A DNA stretch of 5,716 nt from an uncultured Prevotella sp. (GCA_934281565.1 CAKQXI010000143.1:1-5716), one strand, 5' to 3'; shown: positions 1 through 5,716, numbered from the stretch's first letter. Notes: generated by a model from the letters alone, not told the origin. Translations and numbers: made by a program.

Positions 1-886
1 AGATACGACCATCGTTACGGAGTGACTCTGACATCAAAGTCAACTTACTCTGGTTTGTACCGTGAACAGGGATACAAGTTGGGTGAATTTGTACGTATGA
101 CGGGTTAGCGAAGTCAGCACCCTTGCGGTAACACTGAACGGCTGCTGTACAGTTACACCCCATAGCGTTTGTAGAGAGGAAGTATGCGTTGCCATAACCA
201 CCAGTAGCGATTACTACGGCATTGGCAGAGAAACGCTCCAACTCACCAGTGATCAAGTTCTTGGCAATGATACCACGAGCGTGACCATCAACGATGACTA
301 CATCCTCCATCTCATAACGAGTGTAGAGCTTAACCTTGCCTGCTTCTACCTGACGGCTCAATGAAGAATATGCACCGAGGAGGAGCTGCTGACCTGTCTG
401 ACCCTTAGCATAGAATGTACGAGATACCTGTGCACCACCGAAAGAACGGTTAGCCAACATACCACCATACTCACGAGCGAAAGGAACGCCCTGAGCCACA
501 CACTGGTCGATGATGTCGTTGCTCACCTCAGCCAAACGATATACGTTAGCCTCACGAGCACGGTAGTCACCACCCTTTACAGTATCATAGAAAAGACGAT
601 AAACAGAGTCGCCATCGTTCTGGTAGTTCTTAGCTGCATTGATACCACCCTGTGCTGCGATGGAGTGAGCACGACGTGGAGAGTCCTGGATGCAGAAGTT
701 CAGGATATTGAAGCCCATCTCGCCAAGGGAAGCGGCTGCAGAAGCACCTGCCAAACCTGTACCTACAACGATGATGTCGAGCTTTAACTTATTCTTTGGG
801 TTAACCAAACGCTGGTGAGCCTTATAGTTGGTCCACTTCTCAGCAACTGGTCCTTCAGGTATTCTTGAATTTAATGTTTTAGCCAT
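1..886 (-). CDS. sdhA: Succinate dehydrogenase/fumarate reductase flavoprotein subunit (SdhA/FrdA), C-terminus beyond window
   Basis: This is the catalytic FAD subunit of respiratory complex II. It interconverts succinate and fumarate on the cytoplasmic side of the membrane and passes electrons to the iron-sulfur subunit. My translation from the ATG at 886 gives 295 residues with no stop before the window edge; the family is about 600-650 residues, so roughly half is visible. A Rossmann FAD motif GTGLAG lies at residues 42-47. RRAHSIAAQGG (71-81) carries the histidine (H74) that binds FAD covalently in this family. The substrate-site motif HPT is at 268-270, and SLRNDGRI closes the visible part. 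The N-terminus MAKTLNSRIPEGP is what I expect for the Bacteroidetes branch. The gene starts 33 bp after sdhC with no promoter visible between them, so the two are co-transcribed. The leader is A-rich without a Shine-Dalgarno site. Whether it runs mainly as fumarate reductase (frdA) cannot be told from sequence; the lifestyle of the group suggests it. Confidence 0.96.
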   Translation of the reverse strand, partial: MAKTLNSRIPEGPVAEKWTNYKAHQRLVNPKNKLKLDIIVVGTGLAGASAAASLGEMGFNILNFCIQDSPRRAHSIAAQGGINAAKNYQNDGDSVYRLFYDTVKGGDYRAREANVYRLAEVSNDIIDQCVAQGVPFAREYGGMLANRSFGGAQVSRTFYAKGQTGQQLLLGAYSSLSRQVEAGKVKLYTRYEMEDVVIVDGHARGIIAKNLITGELERFSANAVVIATGGYGNAYFLSTNAMGCNCTAAVQCYRKGADFANPSYVQIHPTCIPVHGTNQSKLTLMSESLRNDGRI

Positions 887-919
887 AATCTTTTTTTAAT
901 ACTTAAATGATTACATTGA

Positions 920-1609
920 TTAAGCTGCGCAGCAGCACAATGATGGTGCGCAACCGAAAGCGAATGCCAATACGACAATGATGAAAAGAGCAACCAAGAT
1001 GGTTGTGTAAACCATACCGATGACTTTCCAACGGCAGAACCAAACCTTGCCACTCCAACCCATTGTCTGAAGTGCGCTCCAGAAACCATGTGTGAGATGG
1101 AACCAAAGAGCCACCAACCAAATAATGTAAAGGACTACATAGACTGGGTTAGCGAAAGTGTCTTGGATGAAAGCGAAACCATCTGCTGGGTTGTGAGCTA
1201 CTGTCATGCCTGTCAACTCGGCGAACATCATGTTGAACCAGAAGTTGAACAAGTGGAGCAACAAACCAAGAACGATGATGATACCGAGTACCAACATATT
1301 CTGACTTGCCCACTCTACTTTCTCTGGCTTAGCTGTAACCTCGTAACGCTGGTTGCCACGAGCACGACGGTTCTGTGCTGTCAGGATGAAAGCGTAAACG
1401 ATGTGAATTACTGCCAAAGCAGCCAAACCTAAGGTTGCAGCTACGGCGTACCAGTTAGCACCCAACAACTCGCAAATCATGTTGTAAGCCTTTCCAGAGA
1501 AAAGCGCAGCAACATTCATGCAGCAGTGGAATGTCAAGAATAGAATCAGCGCAAGACCAGTTACGGACATTACGACTTTTCTACCAATAGATGAATTGAT
1601 TAACCACAT
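920..1609 (-). CDS. sdhC: Succinate dehydrogenase/fumarate reductase cytochrome b subunit (b558 family, SdhC/FrdC)
   Basis: This 229-residue membrane protein anchors complex II, carries two haems b and exchanges electrons with menaquinone. Five hydrophobic segments can be seen, near residues 12-37, 53-78, 103-130, 155-180 and 196-219, matching the single-subunit five-helix anchor of the Bacillus/Wolinella type. Candidate haem ligands sit inside helices: H28 (TFHCCMN), H69 (VIHIVY), H119 (LLHLFNFW), and H171 or H174 (FHLTHGFW). The loop at 79-100 is basic (QNRRARGNQR) and probably cytoplasmic. The C-terminus is odd: it ends CAPSLCCCAA, with four cysteines in the last ten residues, partly from a GCA triplet run in the DNA. 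The start at 1609 is chosen because MWLINSSIGRK matches the usual family N-terminus. It is the first gene of the operon, read from the promoter near 1740-1770. Confidence 0.95.
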   Translation of the reverse strand: MWLINSSIGRKVVMSVTGLALILFLTFHCCMNVAALFSGKAYNMICELLGANWYAVAATLGLAALAVIHIVYAFILTAQNRRARGNQRYEVTAKPEKVEWASQNMLVLGIIIVLGLLLHLFNFWFNMMFAELTGMTVAHNPADGFAFIQDTFANPVYVVLYIIWLVALWFHLTHGFWSALQTMGWSGKVWFCRWKVIGMVYTTILVALFIIVVLAFAFGCAPSLCCCAA

Positions 1610-1703
1610 AAATGATTGATTTTTAAATATTTAACTGTTTGAAACTAATTTTATTTCCTTTACAGGTTAGAGCGAAACAAGGCACAAGTTATCACAACCT
1701 GCA

Positions 1704-1721
1704 ATACCTATTTGTAGGTAT
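1704..1721 (-). repeat. Inverted repeat (hairpin or operator) in the sdhC leader
   Basis: The sequence ATACCTA-TTTG-TAGGTAT is a perfect 7-bp inverted repeat with a 4-nt loop. It lies some 12-30 nt downstream of the inferred sdhC transcription start. No U-rich tract follows it on the minus strand, so it is not a normal terminator. It could be an operator for a dimeric repressor or a 5' stabilising hairpin. A second, weaker pair, CAGGTT (1663-1668) with AACCTG (1696-1701), lies further into the leader. Confidence 0.5.
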
Positions 1722-1739
1722 CTACTCGTTACTTTGCTG

Positions 1740-1770
1740 CAAAATTAATATAAATTCATGATTTCTCAAA
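1740..1770 (-). promoter_or_regulatory. Bacteroidetes-type promoter for sdhCA
   Basis: Read on the minus strand, TTTG (1770-1767) is followed after 19 bp by TAATTTTG (1747-1740). This is an exact match to the -33 TTTG and -7 TAnnTTTG consensus of the Bacteroidetes primary sigma factor, with normal spacing. Transcription would begin a few bases downstream, near 1733, giving a leader of about 125 nt before sdhC. The start point is inferred, not seen. Confidence 0.75.
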
Positions 1771-1775
1771 GGGTT

Positions 1776-1809
1776 TTTGCTAAAATTTCAATTAAAATTC
1801 TTACTTTTG
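1776..1809 (+). promoter_or_regulatory. Bacteroidetes-type promoter for mnmG
   Basis: TACTTTTG at 1802-1809 is an exact -7 TAnnTTTG match. The nearest upstream TTTG is at 1776-1779, giving a 22-bp spacer, slightly longer than the usual range of about 19-21. The -7 element ends 25 bp before the mnmG start codon, so the leader would be short, about 20 nt, and contains the A-rich stretch GAAAAAG in place of a Shine-Dalgarno site. Confidence 0.65.
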
Positions 1810-1834
1810 CCGAAAATTAGAAAAAGTATAGATT

Positions 1835-3706
1835 ATGAATTTTAAGTATGACGTGCTCGTTATCGGCGGCGGTCATGCTGGATGCGAGGCTGCCACTGCC
1901 TCCGCCAACATGGGTGCCAAGACTTGCTTGATAACGATGGACATGAACAAGATTGGGCAGATGAGCTGCAACCCTGCCGTGGGCGGTATCGCCAAGGGAC
2001 AGATTGTTCGTGAGATTGATGCCTTGGGTGGGCAGATGGGTATCGTGACCGACAAGACTGCCATCCAATTCCGTATGTTGAACATTGGCAAAGGTCCTGC
2101 CGTATGGAGTCCCCGTGCCCAGTGTGACCGTGAGAAGTTCATCTGGGAATGGCGTACCATACTCGACCATACCGACAACCTTGACATTTGGCAAGACCAA
2201 GCCGACGAGCTTCTTGTTGAGAACGGAGAAGCGATTGGCGTGCGCACCATCTGGGGTGCCGAGTTCCATGCCAAGAGCGTCATCATCACCGCTGGTACAT
2301 TCCTTAACGGCTTGATGCACGTTGGCAGGAAGATGGTTGAGGGCGGTAGATGCGCCGAGCCAGCAGTTCATCACTTCACGGAAAGCATCACCCGATGGGG
2401 CATCACTTCCGCAAGGATGAAGACGGGAACACCTGTTCGTATCGACAAGCGCAGCGTGCATTTCGAGGATATGGAAGAACAGCCAGGCGATACGAACTTC
2501 CACCAGTTCTCCTACATGGGCAACCACCGTGTCCTGAAACAATTGCCTTGCTGGACTTGCTATACTAATAATAAAGTACACGAGATATTGAGAAGCGGGC
2601 TTGCCGACTCACCTTTATATAATGGTCAAATCCAAAGTACGGGTCCTCGTTACTGTCCCAGTATAGAAACCAAGCTCGTCACTTTCCCCGACAAAGACCA
2701 GCATCCTCTTTTCCTGGAACCTGAAGGCGAAGATACCAACGAGATGTACCTGAACGGTTTTTCTTCCAGTATGCCTATGGACATCCAACTGAAAGCACTC
2801 CATGAGATACCTGCCTTGAGGGATGCCAAGATCTACCGTCCGGGCTATGCCATCGAATACGATTACTTCGACCCTACCCAACTCAAGCACTCGTTGGAGT
2901 CGAAGATTATCAAGGGGCTGTTCTTCGCAGGACAAGTGAACGGAACCACGGGATATGAGGAAGCAGGCGGACAAGGTACGGTCGCTGGAATAAACGCAGC
3001 ACTTCATTGTGGCGGTGGCGAACCTTTTGAAATGCAAAGGGACGAGTCTTATATCGGCGTTCTCATCGACGACCTCACCACAAAGGGAGTGGATGAACCT
3101 TACCGTATGTTCACTTCCAGAGCGGAGTATCGTATCTTGCTCCGACAAGATGATGCCGATGCCCGACTCACAGAGAAAGCATACAAGTTGGGTATTGCGA
3201 AACGTGACCGTTATGACTGGTGGATGCAGAAGAAAGAGCAAATCGATAAAATCATTGAGTTCTGTACAAACTACCCTATCAAGAAAGACGAGATAAATCC
3301 GAAGCTCGAAGCATTAGGCACTACTCCACTCCGAGCAGGTTGCAAGCTCATCGACTTAGTAGCTCGCCCTCACTTGAACCTTCAAAATTTGTCAGAGATT
3401 ATTCCCGACTTAAAAGAAGTCCTCAACAAGCCAATCAACCGCAAGGAGGAAATAGCGGAAGCTGCCGAGATAAAAATGAAGTACAAGGGTTACATCGACC
3501 GAGAGCGAATGGTTGCCGACAAGATGCACCGTCTTGAGAACATCAAAATCAAAGGTCGCTTCAACTATTCCGAGCTTCACGAGATTTCCACGGAGGGACG
3601 ACAGAAACTTGAGAATATCGACCCAGAGACACTGGCACAGGCAAGCCGTATTCCGGGGGTCTCACCAAGCGACATCAATGTCATGCTTATACTCCTTGGA
3701 AGATAG
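1835..3706 (+). CDS. mnmG: tRNA uridine-5-carboxymethylaminomethyl(34) synthesis enzyme MnmG (GidA)
   Basis: This FAD- and NADH-using subunit of the MnmE-MnmG complex adds the (carboxymethyl)aminomethyl group to C5 of wobble uridine-34 in tRNAs reading NNA/NNG codons, using methylene-tetrahydrofolate. It is a cytoplasmic protein of 623 residues, full length for the family (about 620-630). The FAD motif GGGHAGCEAA is at residues 11-20. The MSCNPAVGG block includes C45. GPRYCPSIE includes C274, the position expected for the second conserved cysteine. GQVNGTTGYEEAGGQG spans 366-381, and FTSRAEYRILL starts at 426. The helical C-terminus that contacts MnmE and tRNA is intact. The usual KTGTPPR block reads KTGTPVR here (196-202). 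The start at 1835 directly precedes the FAD strand (MNFKYDVLVIGGG), as in homologues, and sits just after the promoter. A parS-like site lies 43 bp past the stop codon, and apt follows after 223 bp. Confidence 0.98.
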   Translation: MNFKYDVLVIGGGHAGCEAATASANMGAKTCLITMDMNKIGQMSCNPAVGGIAKGQIVREIDALGGQMGIVTDKTAIQFRMLNIGKGPAVWSPRAQCDREKFIWEWRTILDHTDNLDIWQDQADELLVENGEAIGVRTIWGAEFHAKSVIITAGTFLNGLMHVGRKMVEGGRCAEPAVHHFTESITRWGITSARMKTGTPVRIDKRSVHFEDMEEQPGDTNFHQFSYMGNHRVLKQLPCWTCYTNNKVHEILRSGLADSPLYNGQIQSTGPRYCPSIETKLVTFPDKDQHPLFLEPEGEDTNEMYLNGFSSSMPMDIQLKALHEIPALRDAKIYRPGYAIEYDYFDPTQLKHSLESKIIKGLFFAGQVNGTTGYEEAGGQGTVAGINAALHCGGGEPFEMQRDESYIGVLIDDLTTKGVDEPYRMFTSRAEYRILLRQDDADARLTEKAYKLGIAKRDRYDWWMQKKEQIDKIIEFCTNYPIKKDEINPKLEALGTTPLRAGCKLIDLVARPHLNLQNLSEIIPDLKEVLNKPINRKEEIAEAAEIKMKYKGYIDRERMVADKMHRLENIKIKGRFNYSELHEISTEGRQKLENIDPETLAQASRIPGVSPSDINVMLILLGR

Positions 3707-3751
3707 CGTTTCAACGCCTTGTTTCCCAAAACAAGCATACAAGCTTGTATG
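3706..3751. repeat. Three abutting inverted repeats after mnmG
   Basis: Three perfect inverted repeats lie end to end. GCGTT-TC-AACGC is at 3706-3717, beginning on the last base of the mnmG stop. CTTGTTT-CCCA-AAACAAG is at 3718-3735. The 16-bp uninterrupted palindrome CATACAAGCTTGTATG is at 3736-3751 and overlaps the next feature, the parS-like site, by two bases. In RNA the second could form a 7-bp hairpin, but no T tract follows, so an intrinsic terminator is doubtful. The role is unknown; possibilities are mRNA 3'-end stabilisation or protein binding beside parS. Confidence 0.6.
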
Positions 3752-3765
3752 TTTCACGTGAAACA
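3750..3765. other. parS: parS centromere-like site 1 (ParB-binding), exact consensus
   Basis: TGTTTCACGTGAAACA is a 16-bp perfect palindrome identical to the widely conserved bacterial parS consensus bound by chromosomal ParB (Spo0J). It is non-coding, between mnmG and apt. After one mismatched pair the symmetry continues for four more pairs (TTGT/ACAA), so the inverted repeat spans 3745-3770. ParB would load here as a CTP clamp and spread over mnmG and apt. The identification rests on sequence identity; parA/parB are not in the window. The nucleoid-occlusion Noc site (ATTTCCCGGGAAAT) is different, so ParB is the better assignment. Confidence 0.82.
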
Positions 3766-3770
3766 GACAA

Positions 3771-3929
3771 AATATTAAAGCGTTGATTTTAAACCTGTTA
3801 GCTCTCGTTACATCAATGTTTTTCGAGCTAAAGTTTCACTTTAACGACAGTGGAACATTCGCAAGAAAGAAGTACGTACAAGCGACATGAATAAACAAAG
3901 AAATCATATAAAATAAAAGTAAAGCTATT
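3771..3929 (+). other. apt upstream region, no recognisable promoter
   Basis: This AT-rich stretch between parS site 1 and apt contains no TAnnTTTG element on the plus strand, so apt has no visible Bacteroidetes promoter of its own. Two inverted repeats are present: TTAGCTC (3798-3804) with GAGCTAA (3825-3831), separated by 20 nt, and TAAAGT-TTC-ACTTTA (3829-3843). The last 40 bases before apt are A-rich (AAATAAAAGTAAAG), typical of translation initiation in this phylum. Two tiny ORFs (3816-3890 and 3887-3916) overlap by ATGA but have nothing else to support them. Confidence 0.4.
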
Positions 3930-4460
3930 ATGAACAACAAGTTATTATTGGACAATCTGCGTTGCATTCCAGATTGGCCTATCAAGGGTGTGAACTTCCG
4001 TGATGTCACCACCCTTTTCAAAAATCCAGCAGCATTAAAAGAGATTAATGACGAGATGTATGAATTGTACAAAGACAAGGGAATTACAAAGATTGTAGGC
4101 ATCGAATCTCGTGGTTTCGTGATGTCTTCCGCCCTCGCCATTCGCCTTGGTGCCGGTGTCGTTCTCTGTCGCAAACCCGGTAAACTTCCTTGCAAAACTG
4201 TACAAGAAAGTTATGCCAAGGAATATGGTATCGACACCATTGAAATCCATAAAGACGCCATCAACGAGAATGATGTAGTGCTACTCCACGACGACTTGCT
4301 CGCAACAGGCGGAACCATGAAAGCAGCCTGCGACTTGGTTAAGAAATTCCATCCAAAGAAAGTGTATGCTAACTTCATCATTGAGTTGGTAAACGAGAAC
4401 TTTGAGGGTCGCAAGATCTTCGATGAGGATGTAGAAGTCTCTACCCTCATGCAACTATAA
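3930..4460 (+). CDS. apt: Adenine phosphoribosyltransferase
   Basis: This cytoplasmic purine-salvage enzyme makes AMP and pyrophosphate from adenine and PRPP. At 176 residues it has the usual family length (about 170-180). The N-terminal hood region IPDWPIKGVNFRDVTTLF (13-30) is the conserved Apt signature. GIESRGF (57-63) and CRKPGKLP (80-87) follow. The PRPP-binding loop VVLLHDDLLATGGT ends at residue 129 and keeps both acidic residues (D121, D122) and the phosphate-binding TGGT. The ESYAKEYGID segment corresponds to the flexible catalytic loop. The start at 3930 puts IPDWP at the normal distance from the N-terminus. The gene lies between two parS-like sites and is followed 70 bp later by uvrC on the same strand. 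Purine salvage has no evident functional link with tRNA modification or DNA repair; the grouping seems to be conserved order rather than a pathway. Confidence 0.97.
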   Translation: MNNKLLLDNLRCIPDWPIKGVNFRDVTTLFKNPAALKEINDEMYELYKDKGITKIVGIESRGFVMSSALAIRLGAGVVLCRKPGKLPCKTVQESYAKEYGIDTIEIHKDAINENDVVLLHDDLLATGGTMKAACDLVKKFHPKKVYANFIIELVNENFEGRKIFDEDVEVSTLMQL

Positions 4461-4468
4461 GTAACATG

Positions 4469-4498
4469 GCGTTGCCGTTTCACGTGAAACAGCAACGC
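4469..4498. repeat. 30-bp near-perfect palindrome enclosing parS site 2
   Basis: GCGTTGC (4469-4475) and GCAACGC (4492-4498) flank the 16-bp parS-like core. The whole has 14 complementary pairs out of 15, with a single C/A mismatch at 4476/4491. As RNA it could fold into a long hairpin between apt and uvrC. It is followed by TTGTAACCCCTTTATA, a poor T tract, so any terminator activity would be weak or Rho-independent only in part. Confidence 0.7.
4476..4491. other. parS: parS centromere-like site 2 (15/16 match)
   Basis: CGTTTCACGTGAAACA differs from the parS consensus only at its first base (C for T) and keeps the full 14-bp palindromic core GTTTCACGTGAAAC. It lies in the 70-bp gap between apt and uvrC. 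Its centre is 726 bp from that of site 1, so the two sites flank apt. Clusters of parS near the replication origin are common, and two copies this close make chance unlikely. Confidence 0.74.
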
Positions 4499-4506
4499 TT
4501 GTAACC

Positions 4507-4524
4507 CCTTTATATAAAGGAGAT
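4507..4524 (+). promoter_or_regulatory. uvrC Shine-Dalgarno site overlapping a 14-bp palindrome
   Basis: AAAGGAG (4516-4522) is a good Shine-Dalgarno sequence 8 bp before the uvrC ATG at 4531, which is unusual because Bacteroidetes genes mostly lack one. It supports that start. The GG falls in the right arm of the perfect palindrome CCTTTATATAAAGG (4507-4520), so a small RNA hairpin could partly mask it. Confidence 0.55.
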
Positions 4525-4530
4525 TTAAAG

Positions 4531-5716
4531 ATGACCAAGAAAGAAAACGAGGAAAGAATTGCCAGATTGAAGAATATTGTACTCAGTATGCCTGAGAAGC
4601 CCGGAAGCTATCAATATTATGACGAGAACCACATTATTATATATGTGGGCAAGGCAAAGAACTTGAAACGCCGTGTTTCTTCCTATTTTCATAAGGAAGT
4701 GGACCGTTTCAAGACCAAGGTGCTCGTTTCCAAGATTTATGACATCTCTTACACCGTGGTGAACACCGAAGAAGATGCGTTGCTTCTGGAAAACAGCCTT
4801 ATCAAGAAATACAACCCCAAATACAACGTTTTGCTAAAGGATGGCAAGACTTATCCCAGCATTTGCGTTACCAACGAGTATTTTCCTCGTATTTTCAAGA
4901 CAAGGAACATCAACAAGAAGATAGGCACGTTCTTTGGGCCTTATCCTCACATCGGCAGTATGTATGCCGTCTTGGAAGTCATCAAAAAGCTATACAAGCC
5001 TCGTACTTGTCGCTTCCCTATCACCAAGCAAGGTATCGCCGAGGGCAAGTACAAGCCATGCCTCGAATATCACATCCGTAATTGTGGTGCTCCTTGCATC
5101 AACAAGCAAAGCTACGAGGAATATCAAGAGAATATGCGCCAAGCTCGTGAAATCCTTAAAGGTAATACACGAGAGGTCAGCAAATATCTCTATAATCTCA
5201 TGATGAAGAACGCCGAATTGCTGAGATTTGAGATTGCAGAGGAATATAAGCGCAAATATCTCTTACTTGACGAATTTGAGGCGAAAAGTGAGGTCGTCAG
5301 CCATACTATCACCGATGTAGATGTGTTCACCATCGTAAACGACGACAGCAACAAGAACGCATACATTAATTATATACATGTCAAGAACGGTACTATCAAC
5401 CAATCGTTCACATACGAATACAAACGTAAGTTGGATGAGAGTGATGAAGAACTGCTTATCACTGCCATTCCAGAAATCAGAGAGCGTTTCCACTCCACGG
5501 CAAAAGAAATCATCGTGCCCTTTGAAATGGAATGGAAGCTCAAGGATGCCACATTCTTTGTACCTCAAAGAGGCGACAAGAAGCACTTATTGGACTTATC
5601 TGAGATGAATGGCAAACAATATAAGTTCGACCGTCTAAAGCAAGCGGAGAAGCTCAATCCAGAGCAGAAACAAACTCGTTTGATGAAAGAATTGCAGGAC
5701 AAGCTGAAGCTCCCTA
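4531..5716 (+). CDS. uvrC: Excinuclease ABC subunit C (UvrC), C-terminus beyond window
   Basis: UvrC is the dual-incision nuclease of nucleotide excision repair; it joins the UvrB-DNA pre-incision complex and cuts on both sides of the lesion. The open frame from 4531 gives 395 residues to the window edge without a stop; the family is about 600, so the RNase H-like nuclease and the helix-hairpin-helix end are missing here. The N-terminal GIY-YIG nuclease reads PGSYQYYD (24-31) and YVGKAKNLKRRVSSYF (38-53), with Y27, Y38 and R48 as likely catalytic residues and E87 (LLLEN) as the metal ligand. Four cysteines, C160, C177, C185 and C189, match the spacing of the cluster that binds Fe-S in UvrC. 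The UVR segment for UvrB contact lies near 209-246. The start at 4531 is supported by the Shine-Dalgarno site and by MPEKPGSY at the right distance. No separate promoter is visible, so it may be read with mnmG and apt. Confidence 0.97.
   Translation, partial: MTKKENEERIARLKNIVLSMPEKPGSYQYYDENHIIIYVGKAKNLKRRVSSYFHKEVDRFKTKVLVSKIYDISYTVVNTEEDALLLENSLIKKYNPKYNVLLKDGKTYPSICVTNEYFPRIFKTRNINKKIGTFFGPYPHIGSMYAVLEVIKKLYKPRTCRFPITKQGIAEGKYKPCLEYHIRNCGAPCINKQSYEEYQENMRQAREILKGNTREVSKYLYNLMMKNAELLRFEIAEEYKRKYLLLDEFEAKSEVVSHTITDVDVFTIVNDDSNKNAYINYIHVKNGTINQSFTYEYKRKLDESDEELLITAIPEIRERFHSTAKEIIVPFEMEWKLKDATFFVPQRGDKKHLLDLSEMNGKQYKFDRLKQAEKLNPEQKQTRLMKELQDKLKLP

Noticed and set aside
1088..1432. Plus-strand ORF of 114 codons opposite sdhC
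   Set aside because: It is fully antisense to the cytochrome b gene, with no family resemblance and no promoter of its own.
1817..2581. Minus-strand ORF of 254 codons opposite mnmG
   Set aside because: It lies antisense to well-conserved MnmG motifs and has no recognisable domain. It is long because codon use in mnmG leaves the opposite frame open.
3718..3735. Intrinsic terminator for mnmG
   Set aside because: The stem is AT-rich and only 7 bp, and the following bases are CATACAAG rather than a T tract.
3749..3778. Tiny ORF reading MFHVKQTKY through parS site 1, and a similar one (MALPFHVKQQRL, 4466-4504) through site 2
   Set aside because: The shared FHVKQ is simply the translation of the parS palindrome in the same frame. 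There is no ribosome binding site or other coding evidence.
3816..3916. Two small overlapping ORFs (24 and 9 codons, ATGA junction) upstream of apt as a possible leader peptide
   Set aside because: There is no promoter, no codon run suggesting attenuation and no stem set that would couple to apt. The lengths are within chance.
3836..4195. Minus-strand ORF of 119 codons with a hydrophobic C-terminus
   Set aside because: It is mostly antisense to the conserved apt coding region. The membrane-like tail comes from reading the AT-rich spacer backwards, and the composition is that of a shadow frame.

Overview
This window looks like chromosomal core DNA from a member of the Bacteroidales, most likely Prevotellaceae (Prevotella/Segatella-like). 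The evidence is threefold. Two promoters fit the Bacteroidetes primary-sigma consensus (-33 TTTG, -7 TAnnTTTG). Most starts have A-rich leaders rather than Shine-Dalgarno sites. The encoded proteins are a b558-type cytochrome subunit with its flavoprotein, and the cluster mnmG-apt-uvrC, an order I recall from Bacteroidales genomes. The genus is inference. There is no sign of phage, insertion sequence, CRISPR or recent transfer.

Layout. On the minus strand, from about 1610 down to the left edge, lies a respiratory operon. The cytochrome b subunit of succinate dehydrogenase/fumarate reductase (sdhC/frdC) comes first, followed 33 bp later by the FAD flavoprotein (sdhA/frdA), which is cut by the left edge. 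The iron-sulfur subunit is expected beyond the edge. In these fermentative anaerobes the complex usually runs as a menaquinol:fumarate reductase that makes succinate. A 225-bp divergent region (1610-1834) holds two promoters pointing away from each other, with -33 elements only a few bases apart, and a short hairpin in the sdhC leader.

On the plus strand come mnmG (tRNA wobble-uridine modification), apt (adenine salvage) and uvrC (nucleotide excision repair, cut by the right edge). I see no Bacteroidetes-type promoter between these three genes, so they may be read from the mnmG promoter.

The most striking non-coding signal is a pair of parS-like sites, the ParB-binding centromere sequence. 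One exact 16-bp consensus site lies between mnmG and apt (3750-3765). A 15/16 match lies between apt and uvrC (4476-4491). Their centres are 726 bp apart. The first ends a block of four inverted repeats laid end to end from the mnmG stop codon. The second is the core of a 30-bp near-perfect palindrome. This suggests that the locus lies in the chromosome-segregation (origin-proximal) domain and that the apt intergenic spaces act as ParB loading sites. The proteins themselves are ordinary members of known families.
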